Positions 13,618 to 28,300 are shown, counted from the first letter of the stretch. The stretch: DNA of 64,000 bases from Symsagittifera roscoffensis (GCF_963678635.1 NW_026971219.1:21001-85000); one strand, 5' to 3'. Made by a program: numbers and translations. The notes: generated from the sequence alone by a model not told the origin.

Positions 13618-16600
13618 ATGCCGCGCGGCCCGTGGCGCGATTCATGTCCCGACTTTCCAGACCTTATGACAAGACTTTCAAAATTCAAACTCTCGGCGCG
13701 ATTATGCCATTTGGGTCTAAATCCAGATGCGGCGCGACCCCTGGCGCGACTCATTTTCAGATTTTCCAGACCTTATGTCCAGACTTTCCAGGCTCAAACT
13801 CTTGGCGCGACTCTGCATTTCGGGTCTAAATCCGGATGCGTCGGGACTCTTGGAGCGATTCAAGTCCAGACATTCCAAACATTTTGTCCAGACCTTCCAG
13901 ACTCAAATTCTCGGCGCAACTCTGCAATTTGTGTCTAAATCCGGATGCCACGCGTCCCGTGGCCTGATTCATGTCCAGACTTTCGAGACCTTAGGACAAG
14001 GCTTTCAAGATTCAAACTCTCGGCGCGAAGATGCAATTTGGGTCTAATTCCAGATGCGGCGCGACCCTTGGAGTAACTCATGTCCAGACATTCCAGACAT
14101 TTTGTCAAGACCTTCCAGACTCAAATTCTCGGCGCCACTATGCCATTTGGGTCTAATTCCGGATGCGGCGCGACCCTTGGAGCAACTCATGTCCAGACAT
14201 TCCAGACATTTTTTCCAGACCTTCCAGACTCAAATTCTCGGCGCGACTCTGCAATTTGGGTCTAAATCCGGATGCGGCACGACCCTTGGAGCGACTCATG
14301 TCCAGACATTCCAGACATTTTGTCCAGACCTTCCAGACTCAAATTCTCGGCGCGACTCTGCAATTTGGGTCTAAATCCGGATGCCGCGCGGCCCGTGGCG
14401 CGATTCATGCCCAGTCTTTCTAGACCTTATGACAAGACTTTCAAGATTCAAATTCTCGGCGCGACTATGCCATTTGGGTCTAAATCCAGATGCGGCGCGA
14501 CCCTTGGCGTGACTCATGTCCAGATTTTCCAGACCTTATGTGCAGACTTTCCAGACTCAAACTCTTGGCGCGACTCTGCCTTTTGGGTTTAAATCCAGAT
14601 GCGGCACGACCCTTGGCGCAATTAATTTTGAAATTTTCCAGACCTTATGTCCCAACTTTCCAGATTCAAACTCTTGGCGCGACTCTGCAATTTGGGTCCA
14701 AAACCGGATGCGGCGCGACCCTTGGAGCGAGTCATGTCCAGACATTCCAGACATTTTGTCCATACCTTCCAGACTCAAATTCTCGGCGCGACTCTGCAAT
14801 TTGGGTCTAAATCCGGATGCCGCGCGGCCCGTGGCGCGATTCAAGTCCAGACTTTCGAGACCTTATGAACAAGACTTTCAAGATTCAAACTCTCGGCGCG
14901 ACTAGGCCATTTGGGTCTAATTCCGGATGCGGCGCGACCCTTGGAGCGACTCATGTCCAGACATTCCAGACATTTTGTCCAGACCTTCCAGACTCAAATT
15001 CTCGGCGCGACTCTGCACTTTGGGTCTAAATCCGGATGCAGCGCAGCCCGTGGCGCGATTCTTGTCCAGACTTTCGAGACCTTATGACAAGACTTTCAAG
15101 ATTCAAACTCTAGGCGCGACTATGCCATTTGAGTCTAAATCCAGATGCGGCGCGACACTTGGCGCGACTCATGTCCAGATTTTCCAGACTTTTTGTCCAG
15201 ACTTTCCAGACTCAAACTCTTGGCGCGACTCTGCAATTTGGGTCTAGATCCGGATGCGGCGCGACCCTTGGAGCGACTCATGTCCAGACATTAAATACAA
15301 TTTGTCCAGATCTTCTAGACTAAAATTCTCGGCGCGACTCTGCAATTTGGGTCTAAATCCGGATACCGCGCGACCCTTGGCGCGACTCATTTCAAGATTT
15401 TCCAAACCTTATGTCCAGACTTTCCAAACTCTAACTCTCGGCGCGACTCTGCACTTTGGGTCTAAATCCGGTTGCGGCGGGACTCTTGGAGCGATTCAAG
15501 TCCAGACATTCCAAACATTTTGTCCAGACCTTCCAGGCTCAAATTCTCGGCGCAACTCTGCAATTTGTGTCTAAATCCGGATGCCACGCGTCCCGTGGCC
15601 TGATTCATGTCCAGACTTTCGAGACCTTAGGACAAGACTTTCAAGATTCAAACTCTCGGCGCGAAGATGCCATTTGGGTCTAATTCCAGATGAGGCGCGA
15701 CCCTTGGAGTAACTCATGTCCAGACATTCCAGACATTTTGTCCAGACCTTCCAGACTCAAATTCTCGGCGCGACTCTGCAATTTGGGTTTAAATCCGGAT
15801 GCCGCGCGGCCCGTGGCGCGATTGATGTCCCGACTTTCCAGACCTTATGACAAGACTTTCAAAATTCAAACTCTCGGCGCGATTATGCCATTTGGGTCTA
15901 AATCCAGATGCGGCGCGACCCCTGGCGCGACTCATTTTCAGATTTTCCAGACCTTATGTCCAGACTTTCCAGACTCAAACTCTTGGCGCGACTCTGCATT
16001 TCGGGTCTAAATCCGGATGCGTCGGGACTCTTGGAGCGATTCAAGTCCAGACATTCCAAACATTTTGTCCAGACCTTCCAGACTCAAATTCTCGGCGCAA
16101 CTCTGCAATTTGTGTCTAAATCCGGATGCCACGCGTCCCGTGGCCTGATTCATGTCCAGACTTTCGAGACCTTAGGACAAGACTTTCAAGATTCAAACTC
16201 TCGGCGCGAAGATGCCATTTGGGTCTAATTCCAGATGCGGCGCGACCCTTGGAGTAACTCATGTCCAGACATTCCAGACTTTTTGTCAAGACCTTCCAGA
16301 CTCAAATTCTCGGCGCCACTATGCCATTTGGGTCTATTTCCGGATGCGGCGCGACCCTTGGAGCAACTCATGTCCAGACATTCCAGACATTTTTTCCAGA
16401 CCTTCCAGACTCAAATTCTCGGCGCGACTCTGCAATTTGGGTCTAAATCCGGATGCGGCACGATCCTTGGAGCGACTCATGTCCAGACATTTCAGACATT
16501 TTGTCAAGACCTTCCAGACTCAAATTCTCGGCGCCACTATGCCATTTGGGTCTAATTCCGGATGCGGCGCGACCCTTGGAGCAACTCATGTCCAGACATT

Positions 16601-17694
16601 CCAGACATTTTTTCCAGACCTTCCAGACTCAAATTCTCGGCGCGACTCTGCAATTTGGGTCTAAATCCGGATGCGGCACGACCCTTGGAGCGACTCATGT
16701 CCAGACATTCCAGACATTTTGTCCAGACCTTCCAGACTCAAATTCTCGGCGCGACTCTGCAATTTGGGTCTAAATCTGGATGCCGCGCGGCCCGTGGCGC
16801 GATTCATGCCCAGTCTTTCTAGACCTTATGACAAGACTTTCAAGATTCAAATTCTCGGCGCGACTATGCCATTTGGGTCTAAATCCAGATGCGGCGCGAC
16901 CCTTGGCGTGACTCATGTCCAGATTTTCCAGACCTTATGTGCAGACTTTCCAGACTCAAACTCTTGGTGCGACTCTGCCTTTTGGGTTTAAATCCAGATG
17001 CGGCACGACCCTTGGCGCAATTAATTTTTAAAATTTCCAGACCTTATGTCCCGACTTTCCAGATTCAAACTCTTGGCGCGACTCTGCAATTTGGGTCTAA
17101 ATCCGGATGCCGCGCGGCCCGTGGCGCGATTCATGTACAGACTTTCCAGACCTTATGACAAGACTTTCAAAATTCAAACTCTCGGCGCGATTATGCCATT
17201 TGGGTCTAAATCCAGATGCGGCGCGACCCCTGGCGCGACTCATTTTGAGATTTTCCAGACCTTATGTGCAGACTTTCCAGACTCAAACTCTTGGCGCGAC
17301 TCTGCCTTTTTGGTTTAAATCCAGATGCGGCACGACCCTTGGCGCAATTAATTTTGAAATTTTCCAGACCTTATGTCCCAACTTTCCAGATTCAAACTCT
17401 TGGCGCGACTCTTCAATTTGGGTCCAAAACCGGATGCGGCGCGACCCTTGGAGCGAGTCATGTCCAGACATTCCAGACATTTTGTCCATACCTTCCAGAC
17501 TCAAATTCTCGGCGCGACTCTGCACTTTGGGTCTAAATCCGGATGCGGCACGACCCTTGGAGCGACTCATGTCCAGACATTTCAGACATTTTGTCCAGAC
17601 CTTCCAGACTCAAATTCTCGGCGCGACTCTGCAATTTGGGTCTAAATCCGGATGCCGCGCGGCCCGTGGCGCGATTCATGCCCAGTCTTTCTAG
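13618..17694 (+). repeat. Higher-order satellite repeat, 2181/2399/872-bp spacings
   Basis: The run at 13,727-14,270 returns at 15,908-16,450 (offset 2181 bp). The run at 14,272-14,800 returns at 16,671-17,050 (offset 2399 bp), and 16,889 recurs at 17,761 (872 bp, eight monomers). The 218-bp change of offset inside the second copy equals two extra monomers near 16,450-16,670. Diagnostic changes are GGAGCGACTC for GGCGCGACTC, GACATTTTGTCCAGACC and CGCGCGGCCCGTGGCGCG. Confidence 0.8.
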
Positions 17695-18305
17695 ACCTTA
17701 TGACAAGACTTTCAAGATTCAAATTCTCGGCGCGACTAGGCCATTTGGGTCTAAATCCAGATGCGGCGCGACCCTTGGCGTGACTCATGTCCAGATTTTC
17801 CAGACCTTATGTGCAGACTTTCCAGACTCAAACTCTTGGCGCGACTCTGCTTTTTGGGTTTAAATCCAGATGCGGCACGACCCTTGGCGCAATTAATTTT
17901 GAAATTTTCCAGACCTTATGTCCCAACTTTCCAGATTCAAACTCTTGGCGCGACTCTGCAATTTGGGTCCAAAACCGGATGCGGCGCGACCCTTGGAGCG
18001 AGTCATGTCCAGACATTCCAGACATTTTGTCCATACCTTCCAGACTCAAATTCTCGGCGCGACTCTGCACTTTGGGTCTAAATCCGGTTGCAGCGCAGCC
18101 CGTGGCGCGATTCTTGTCCAGACTTTCGAGCCCTTATGACGAGACTTTCAAGATTCAAACTCTAGGCGCGACTATGCCATTTGAGTCTAAATCCAGATGC
18201 GGCGCGACACTTGGCGCGACTCATGTCCAGATTTTCCAGACTTTATGTCCAGACTTTCCAGACTCAAATTCTTGGCGCGACCCTGCAGTTTGGGTCTAGA
18301 TCCGG

Positions 18306-20760
18306 ATGCGGCGCGACCCTTGGAGCGACTCATGTCCAGACATTAAATACAATTTGTCCAGACCTTCTAGACTAAAATTCTCGGCGCGACTCTGCAATTT
18401 GGGTCTAAATCTGGATACCGCGCGGCCCGTGACTCGATTCATGTCCAGTCCTTCGAGACCTTATGACAAGACTTTCAAGATTCAAACTATCGGGGCGACT
18501 ATGCCATTTGGGTCTAAATCTAGATGCGGCGCGACCCTTGGCGCGACTCATTTCAAGACTTTCCAAACCTTATGTCCAGACTTTCCAAACTCTAACTCTC
18601 GGCGCGACTCTGCACTTTGGGTCTAAATCCGGTTGCGGCGCGACCCTTGGCGCGACTCATTTTGAGATTTTCCAGACCTTATGTCCAGACTTTCCAGACT
18701 CAAACTCTCGGCGCGACTCTGCACTTTGGGTCTAAATCCGGTTGCGGCGCGACCCTTGGCGCGACTCATTTTGAGATTTTCCAGACCTTATGTCCAGACT
18801 TTGCAGACTCAAACTTTTGGCGCGACTCTGCAATTTGGTTCCAAAACGGATGCGGCGCGGCCCGTGGCGCGATTCATGTCCAGACTTTCGAGACCTTATG
18901 ACAAGACTTTCAAGATTCAAACTCTCGGCGCGACTATGCCATTTGGGTCTAATTCCGGAAGCGGCACGACCCTTGGAGCGACTCATGACCAGACATTTCA
19001 GACATTTTGTCCAAACCTTCCATACTCAAATTCTCGGCGCGACTCTGCAATTTGGGTCTAAATCCGGATGCCGCGCGGCCCGTGGCGCGAATCATGTCCA
19101 GATTTTCCAGACTTTATGTCCAGACTTTCCAGACTCAAACTCTTGGCGCGGCTCTGCAATTTGGGTCTAAATCCGGATGCGGCGCGACCCTTGGAGCGAC
19201 TCATGTCCAGACATTAAATACATTTTGTCCAGACCTTCGTCCAGACTTTCGAGACCTTATGACAAGATTTTCAAGATTCAAACTCTCGTCGCGACTATGC
19301 CATTTGGGTGTAAATCCCGATGCGGCGCGACCCTTGGCGCGACTCATGTCCAGATTTTCCAGACTTTATGTCCAGACTTTCCAGACTCAAACTCTTGGCG
19401 CGGCTCTGCAATTTGGGTCTAAATCCGGATGCGGCGCGACCCTTGGAGCGACTCATGTCCAGACATTAAATACATTTTGTCCAGACCTTCCAGACTCAAA
19501 TTCTCGGCGCGACTCTGCAATTTGGGTCTAAATCCAGATACCGCGCGGCCCGTGACGCGATTCATGTCCAGACTTTCGAGACCTTATGACAAGACTTTCA
19601 AGATTCAAACTCTAGGCGCGACTATGCCATTTGGGTCTAAATCTAGATGCGGCGCGACCCTTGGCGCGACTCATTTTAAGATTTTCCACACCTTATGTCC
19701 AGACTTTCCAGACTGAAACTCTCGGCGCGACTCTGCACTTTGGGTCTAAATCCGGATGCGGCGCGACATTTGGCGCGACTCATTTTGAGATTTTCCAGAC
19801 CTTATGTCCAGACTTTCCAGACTCAAACTCTCGGCGCGACTCTGCATTTTGGGTCTAAATCCGGTTGCGGCGCGACCCTTGGCGCGACTCATTTTGAGAT
19901 TTTCCAGACCATATGTCCAAACTTTCCAGACTCAAACGCTTGGCGCGACTCTGCAGTTTGGGTCCAAAACTGGATGCGGCGCGACCCCTGGCGCGACTCA
20001 TTTTGAGATTTTCCAGACCTTATGTCCAGACTTTCCAGACTCAAACTCTCGGCGCGACTCTGCACTTTGGGTCTAAATCCGGTTGCGGCGCGACCCTTGG
20101 CGCGAATCATTTTGAGATTTTCCAGACCTTATGTCCAGACTTTCCAGACTCAAACTCTTGGCGCGACTCTGCAATTTGGGTCCAAAACCGGATGCGGCGC
20201 GACCCTTGGCGCGACTCAATTTGAGATTTTCCAGACCTTATGTCCAGACTTTCCAGACTCAAACTCTTGGCGCGACTCTGCAATTTGGGTCCAAAACGGA
20301 TGTGGTGCGACCCTTGGAGCGACTCATGTCCAGACATTCCAGACATTTTGTCCAGACCTTCCAGACTCAAATTCTCGGCGCAACTCTGCAATTTGGGTCT
20401 AAATCCGGATGCCGCGCGGCCCGTGGCGCGATTCATGTCCAGACTTTCGAGACCTTATGACAAGACTTTCAAGATTCAAACTCTCGGCGCGACCATGCCA
20501 TTTGGGTCTAAATCCAGATGCGGCGCGACCCTTGGCGCGACTCATGTCCAAATTTTCCAGACTTTATGTCCAGACTTTCCAGACTCAAACTCTTGGCGCG
20601 ACTCTGCAATTTGGGTCCAAAACGGATGTGGCGCGACCCTTGGAGCGACTCATGTCCAGACATTCCAGACATTTTGTCCAGACCTTCCAGACTCAAATTC
20701 TCGGCGCAACTCTGCAATTTGGGCCTAAATCCGGATGCCGCGCGGCCCGTGGCGCGATTC
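18306..20760 (+). repeat. Satellite sub-block with CATTTTGAGATTTTCC monomers
   Basis: Consecutive monomers here share CATTTTGAGATTTTCCAGACC in the first half and often GGGTCCAAAACCGG in place of GGGTCTAAATCCGG, at simple 109-bp spacing (for example near 18,660, 18,770, 19,780, 19,890, 20,000 and 20,110). The TCCAAAAC change removes the TAA that normally limits reading frames, which explains why longer chance frames cluster here. A small insertion near 19,230-19,250 partly repeats GTCCAGAC. Confidence 0.7.
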
Positions 20761-20839
20761 ATGTCCAGGTTTTCCAGATATTATGTCCAGACTTTCCAGA
20801 CTCAAACACTCGGCGCGACTAAGCCATTTGGGTCTAAAT

Positions 20840-23800
20840 CCAGATGCGACGCAACCCTTGGCGCGTTTCATATCCAGACTTTCCTGACCTTATGACAAGG
20901 TTTTCAAGACTCAAGCTCTCGTCGCGACTATGCAACTTTGGTTTAAATCAGGATAGGGCGCGATCCTTGGCGCGACTCATGTCCAAATCTTCCAGACTCT
21001 ATGTCCAGGTTTTCCAGACTCATACTCTCGGCGCGACTCTGGATTTGGGTCTAAATCCGAATGCCGCGCGGCCCGTGGCGCGATTCATGTCCAGACTTTC
21101 GAGACCTTATGACAAAACTTTCAAGATTCAAACTCTCCGCGCGACTATGACATTTGGGTCTAAATCCAGATGCGGCGCGACCCTTGGCGCGACTCATGTC
21201 CAGATTGTCCGGACCATATGTCCAGACTTTCCCGACTCAAACACTCGGCGTTACTCTGCACTTTGGGTGATAATCTGGATGCGGCGCGACTCATGTCCAG
21301 TATTTCCAGATCTTATGTCCAGACTTTCCAGACTCAAACACTCGGCGCGACTAAGCCATTTGGGTCTAAATCCAGATGCGACGCAACCCTTGGCGCGTTT
21401 CATATCCAGACTTTCCAGACCTTATGACAAGGTTTTCAAGACTCAAGCTCTCGTCGCGACTATGCAACTTTGGTCTAAATCCGGATAGGGCGCGACCCTT
21501 GGCGCGACTCATGTCCAGAAATTCCAGACCTTTTTTCCAGACTTTCTAGAGTCAAACTTTCGGCGCGATTAAGCAATTTGGGTCTAACTCCCGATGCGAC
21601 GCGACCCTTGGTGCGTTACATGTCTATATTTTCCAGACCTTATGACAAGGTTTTCAACACTCAGGCTCTCGTCGCGACTATGCAATTTTGGTCTAAATCC
21701 GGATAGGGCCTGCCCCTTGGCGCGACTCATGTCCAGAAATTCCAGACCTTTTGTCCAGACTTTCTAGAGTCAAACTTTCGGCGCCATTATGCAATTTGGG
21801 TCTAAACTGCGATGCGACGCGAACCGTGGCACGACTCTAGTCCAGACTTTCCAGAATATATGTCCGACTTTCCAGACTTAAATTCTCGGCAGAATTCTGC
21901 AATTTGAAACTAAATCCAGATGCGGCGCGACCCTTGGCGCGACTCAGTTCCAGATTTTTCAGACCTAATGTCCAGACTTTCCAGACTCAACTTCTCGGCG
22001 TGACGCTGCAATTTGGGTCTAAATCCGGATGAGGCGCGACCCCTGGCGCGACTCAAGTCCAGATTTTTCAGTCCTTAGGTCCAGACTTTCCAGACTCAAA
22101 TTCTCGGCGTGACGCTGCAATTTGGGTCTAAATCCAGATGCGGCGCAATCCTTGGCGCGATTCATGTCCAGGCTTTCCAGACCTTATGACAAGACTTTCA
22201 AGACACAAACTCTGGGTGCGACCTTGCAATTTGGGTCTAAATCAGGATGCGGCGCGACCCTTGCCGCGATTCATTTCCAGACATTCCAGACCTTAAGTCC
22301 AAACTTTCCGGACTCAAACACTTGGCGCGACTATGCAATTTGGGTTTAAACCCGTATGCGGCGCAACCCTTGGCACGACTCTTGTCCAGACTTTCAAGAC
22401 TTTCCAGACTCAAATTCTTGGCGTGACGAAGCAATTTGGGTCTAAATTCGGATGCGGCGCGAGCCTTGGCGCGACTCAGGTCCAGATTTTCCAGACCTAC
22501 TGTCCAGACTTTCCAGACTCAAACACTCGGCGAGATTATGCAATTTGGGTCTAAATACCGATGCGACGCGACCCTTGGCGCGTTTCATGTCCAGACTTTC
22601 CAGACCTTATGACAAGGTTTTCAAGACTCAAGTTCTTGTCGCGACTATGCATTTTTGGTCTAAATCCGGATAGGGCGTGCCCCTTGGCGCGACTCATGTC
22701 CAGAAATTCCAGACCTTTTGTCCAGACTTTCTAGAGTCAAACTTTCGGCGCGATTATGCAATTTGGGTCTAAATCCCGATGCGACGCGACCCTTGGCGCG
22801 TTACAAGTCCATATTTTCCAGACCTTATGACAAGGTTTTCAAAACTCAGGCTCTCGTCGCGTCTATGCAATTTTGGTCTAAATCCGGATAGGGCGTGCCC
22901 CTTGGCGCGACTCATGTCCAGAAATTCCAGACCTTTTGTCCAGACTTTCTAGAGTCAAACTTTCGGCGCCATTATGCAATTTGGGTCTAAACTGCGATGC
23001 GACGCGAACCGTGGCACGACTCTAGTCCAGACTTTCCAGAATTTATGTCCGACTTTCCAGACTTAAATTCTCGGCAGAATTCTGCAATTTGAAACTAAAT
23101 CCAGATTCGGCTCGACCCTTGGCGCGACTCAGGTCCAGATTTTCCAAAGCTTATATCCAGACTTTCCAGACTCAAATTCTTGGCGTGACGAAGCAATTTG
23201 GGTCTAAATTCGGATGCGGCGCGAGCCTTGGCGCGACTCAGGTCCAGATTTTCCAGACCTTCTGTCCAGACTTTTCAGACTCAAACACTCGGCGCGATTA
23301 TGCAATTTGGGTCTATATACCGATGCGACGAGACCCTTGGCGCGTTTCATTTCCAGACTTTCCAGACCTTATGACAAGGTTTTCAAGACTCAAGCTCTCG
23401 TCGCGACTATGCAACTTTGGTCTAAATCCGGATAGGGCGCGACCCTTGGCGTGGTTCATGTCCAGAAATTCCAGACCTTTTTGTCCAGACTTTCTAGAGT
23501 CAAACTCTCGGCGCGATTATGCAATTTGGGTCAAAACCGCGATGCGACGCGACCCTTGGCACGACTCATGTCCAGACTATCCAGAATTTATGTCCAGACT
23601 TTCCAGACTCAAATTCTCGGCGCGTATCTGCAGTTTGGAGCTAAATCCAGATGCGGCGCGACCCTTGGCGCGACTCAGTTCCAGATTTTTCAGACCTAAT
23701 GTCCAGACTTTCCAGACTCAACTTCTCGGCGTGACGCTGCAATTTGCGTCTAAATCCAGATGCGGCGCAACCCTTGGCGCGATTCATGTCCAGGCTTTCC

Positions 23801-25380
23801 AGACCTTATGACAAGACTTTCAAGACACAAACTCTGGGTGCGACCTTGCAATTTGGGTCTAAATCAGGATGCGGCGCGACCCTTGCCGCGATTCATTTCC
23901 AGACATTCCAGACCTTAAGTCCAAACTTTCCGGACTCAAACACTTGGCGCGACTATGCAATTTGGGTTTAAATCCGGATGCGGCGCAACCCTTGGCTCGA
24001 CTCTTGTCCAGACTTTCAAGACTTTCCAGACTCAAATTCTTGGCGTGACGAAGCAATTTGGGTCTAAATTCGGATGCGGCGCGAGCCATGGCGCGACTCA
24101 GGTCCAGATTTTCCAGACCTTCTGTCCAAACTTTCCAGACTCAAACACTCGGCGAGATTATGCAATTTGGGTCTAAATACCGATGCGACGCGACCCTTGG
24201 CGCGTTTCATGTCCAGACTTTCCAGACCTTATGACAAGGTTTTCAAGACTCAAGTTGTTGTCGCGACTATGCATTTTTGGTCTAAATCCGGATAGGGCGC
24301 GACCCTTGGCGCGATTCATGTCCAGAAATTCCAGACCTTTTGTCCAGACTTTCTAGAGTCAAACTCTCGGCGCGATTAAGTAATTTGGGTCTAAACCGCG
24401 ATGCGACGCAACCCTTGGCACGACTCAAGTCCAGACTTTCCAGAAATTATGTCCAGACTTTCCAGACTCAAATTCTCGGCAGGTATCTGCAGTTTGGAAC
24501 TAAATCCGGATGCGGCGCGACCCTTGGCGCGACTCAGGTCCAGATTTTTCAGTCCTTTTGTCCAGACTTTCCAGACTCAAATTCTTGGCGTGACGCTGCA
24601 ATTTGGGTCTAAATCCAGATGCGGCGCAACCCTTGGCGCGATTCATGTCCAGGCTTTCCAGACCTTATGGCAAGACTTTCAAGACTCAAACTCTGGGTGC
24701 GACCTTGCAATTTGGGTCTAAATCAGGATGCGGCGCGACCCTTGGCGCGATTCATTTCCAGACATTTCAGACCTTAAGTCCAAACTTTCTGGACTCATAC
24801 ACTTGGCGCGACTATGCAATTTGGTTTTAAACCCGGATGCGGCGCAACCCTTGGCACGACTCTTGTCCAGACTTTCCAGACTTTTCAGACTCAGTTCCAG
24901 ATTTTCCAGACCTAATTTCCAGACCTTGGCGCGACTCAGTTCCAGATTTTCTAGACCTAATGTCCAGACTTTCCAGACTCAACTTCTCGGCGTGACGCTG
25001 CAACTTGGGTCTAAATCCGGATGCGGCGCGACCCTTGGCGCGACTCAGGTCCAGATTTTTCAGTCCTTTTGTCCAGACTTTCCAGACTCAAATTCTTGGC
25101 GTGACGCTGCAATTTGGGTCTAAATCCAGATGCGGCGCAACCCTTGGCGCGATTCATGTCCAGGCTTTCCAGACCTTATGGCAAGACTTTCAAGACTCAA
25201 ACTCTGGGTGCGACCTTGCAATTTGGGTCTAAATCAGGATGCGGCGCGACCCTTGGCGCGATTCATTTCCAGACATTTCAGACCTTAAGTCCAAACTCTC
25301 TGGACTCATACACTTGGCGCTACTATGCAATTTGGTTTTAAACCCGGATGCGGCGCAACCCTTGGCACGACTCTTGTCCA
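20840..25380 (+). repeat. Satellite sub-block with 1622-, 1185- and 511-bp spacings
   Basis: This block carries a distinct variant set: GACAAGGTTTTCAAGACTC, CTCGTCGCGACTATGCA, GGATAGGGCG and TTTCTAGAGTCAAACT. The run at 22,122-22,670 recurs at 23,744-24,290 (offset 1622 bp). The run near 21,781 recurs near 22,966 (1185 bp), and 24,603-24,830 recurs at 25,114-25,340 (511 bp). Near 24,890-24,960 a monomer is broken and partly re-duplicated (CAGTTCCAGATTTTC appears twice about 50 bp apart). Confidence 0.75.
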
Positions 25381-28300
25381 GACTTTCCAGACTTTTCAGA
25401 CTCAAACTCTTGGCGCGAATCTTCAATTTGGGTCCAAATCCGGATGCGGCGCGACCATTGGCGCGAGTCATGTCCAGACTTTCCAGACCTTGTGACAAAT
25501 TTTTCAAGGTTCAAACTCTCGGCGCGACCCTGCAATTTGCGTCTAAATCCGGATGCAGCGCAACGCTTGGCGCGACTCATGCTCCAGACATATGTCCGGA
25601 CTTTTCAGACTCAAACTCTCGACGCGACTCTGCAATTTGGGTCTAAATCCGGATGCAGCGCGACCCTTGGCGCGATTCATGTCCAGGCTTTCCAGAACTT
25701 ATGACAAGACTTTCAAGACTCAAACTCGCGGCGCGACTACACAATTTGGGTCTAAATGCGGATGTGGCGCGACCCCTGGCGCGACTCATGCCCAGACTTT
25801 CCAGACCTTATGTCCAGACTTTCCAGACTCGAAAACTTGGCGCGAATCTGCAATTTGGGTCTAAATACGGATGCGGCGCGACCATTGGCGCGAGTCATGT
25901 CCAGACTTTGCAGACCTTATGACAAGACTTTCAAGGTTCAAACTCTCGGCGCGACTCTGCAATTTGCGTCTAAACCCGGATGCAGCGCAACTCTTGGCGT
26001 GACTCATGCTCCAGACTTATGTCCAGACTTTCCAGACTCAAACTCTCGACGCGACTCTGCAATTTGGGTCTAAATCCGGATGCAGCGCAACTCATGTCCA
26101 GACTTTTCAGACCTTATGTCCAGACTTTCCAGACTCAAACCATTGGCGCGAAACTGCAATTTGGGTCAAAATCTGGATGCGGCGCGACCCTTGGTTCGAT
26201 TCATTCCATACTTTCCAGACCTTATGACAAGACTTTCAAGACTCAGACTCTCGGCGCGACTCTACAATTTGGGTCCAAATCCGGATGCGGCGCGACCCTT
26301 GGCGCGATTCATTCCAGACTTTCCAGACCTTATGACAAGACTTTCAATGTTCAAACTCTCGCCGCGACTCTGCAATTTGGGTCCAAACCCGGATGCAGCG
26401 CAAATCATGTATAGACTTTCCAGACCTAGTGTCCAGACTCAAACTCTTGGCACGAATCTGCAATTTGGGTCTAAATCAGCATACAGCGCCAACATTGGCG
26501 CGATTCATGTCCAGACTTTCCAGACCTTATGTCCAGATTTTCCAAACTCAAACTGTTGGCGCGACTCTGCATTGGGTCTAAATCCAGATGGAACGCGACC
26601 CTTGGCGCGACTGTGGTCCAAATTTTTCAGCCCTTATGTCCAGCCTTTCCAGACTGAATATCTCGGCAGGATTATGCAATTTGAGTTTAAACTCGGATGC
26701 GGCGCGGCCCTTGGCGCGGCTCGTTTCCAGACTTTCCAGACCTTATGACAAGATTTTCAAGGTTCAAACTCTCGGCGCGACTCTGCAATTTGCGTCTAAA
26801 CCCGGATGCAGCGCAACCCTTGGCGCGACTCATGCTCCAGACTTATATCCAGATTTTCCAGACTCAAACTCTCGACGCGACTCTGCAATTTGGGTCTAAA
26901 TCCGGATGCAGCATAGCTCATGTCCAGACTTTTCAGACCTTATGTCCAGACTTTCCAGACTCAAACCCTTGGCGCGAATATGCAATTTGTTTCAAAATCT
27001 GGATGCGGCGCGACCCTTGGCGCGACTCCTGCTCCAGACTTATATTCAGATTTTCCAGACTCAAACTCTCGACGCGACTCTGCAATTTGGGTCTAAATCC
27101 GGATGCAGCATAGCTCATGTCCAGACTTTCCAGACCTTATGACAAGACTTTCAAGACTCAAACTCTCGGCGCGATTATGCAACTTGGGTCTCAAACCCGA
27201 AGCGACGCGACCCTTGGCGCGACTCTTGTCCAGATTTTCCAGACCTTATCCAGGCTTTCCAGACTCAGACTCTCGGCGCGACTCTGCAATTTGGGTCTAA
27301 ATCCGGATGCGGCGCGACCCTTGGCGCGAGTCATTCCAGACTTTCTAGACCTTATGACAAGACTTTCAATGTTCAAACTCTCGGCGCGACTCTGCAATTT
27401 GCGTCCAAACCCGGATGCAGCGCAACTCATGCATAGACTTTCCAGACCTAGTGTCCAGACTTTCCAGACTCAAACTCTTGGCACGAATCTGCAATTTGGG
27501 TCTAAAGCTGGATGCGGCACGACCCTTGGCGCGACTCTTGTCCAGATTTTTCAGACCTTATGTCCAGACTTTCCAGACTGAATATCTCGGCGCGATTATG
27601 CAATTTGAGTCTAAACCCGGATGCGGCGCGACCCTTGGCGCGACTCTTCTCCAGACTTTCCAGACTTTTCAGACTCAAACTCTTGGCGCGAATCTTCAAT
27701 TTGGGTCCAAATCCGGATGCGGCGCGACCATTGGCGCGAGTCATGTCCAGACTTTCCAGACCTTGTGACAAATTTTTCAAGGTTCAAACTCTCGGCGCGA
27801 CCCTGCAATTTGCGTCTAAATCCGGATGCAGCGCAACGCTTGGCGCGACTCATGCTCCAGACATATGTCCGGACTTTTCAGACTCAAACTCTCGACGCGA
27901 CTCTGCAATTTGGGTCTAAATCCGGATGCAGCGCGACCCTTGGCGCGATTCATGTCCAGGCTTTCCAGAACTTATGACAAGACTTTCAAGACTCAAACTC
28001 GCGGCGCGACTACACAATTTGGGTCTAAATGCGGATGTGGCGCGACCCCTGGCGCGACTCATGCCCAGACTTTCCAGACCTTATGTCCAGACTTTCCAGA
28101 CTCGAACACTTGGCGCGAATCTGCAATTTGGGTCTAAATACGGATGCGGCGCGACCATTGGCGCGAGTCATGTCCAGACTTTGCAGACCTTATGACAAGA
28201 CTTTCAAGGTTCAAACTCTCGGCGCGACTCTGCAATTTGCGTCTAAACCCGGATGCAGCGCAACTCTTGGCGTGACTCATGCTCCAGACTTATGTCCAGA

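Noticed and set aside
26193-26202. GGTTCGATTC, similar to a tRNA/SINE Pol III B box (also near 28,466, 31,494, 32,213 and 37,625)
   Set aside because: It is a point variant of the usual CTTGGCGCGATTC in a satellite monomer. No A box, cloverleaf or T-run terminator stands at the right distance.
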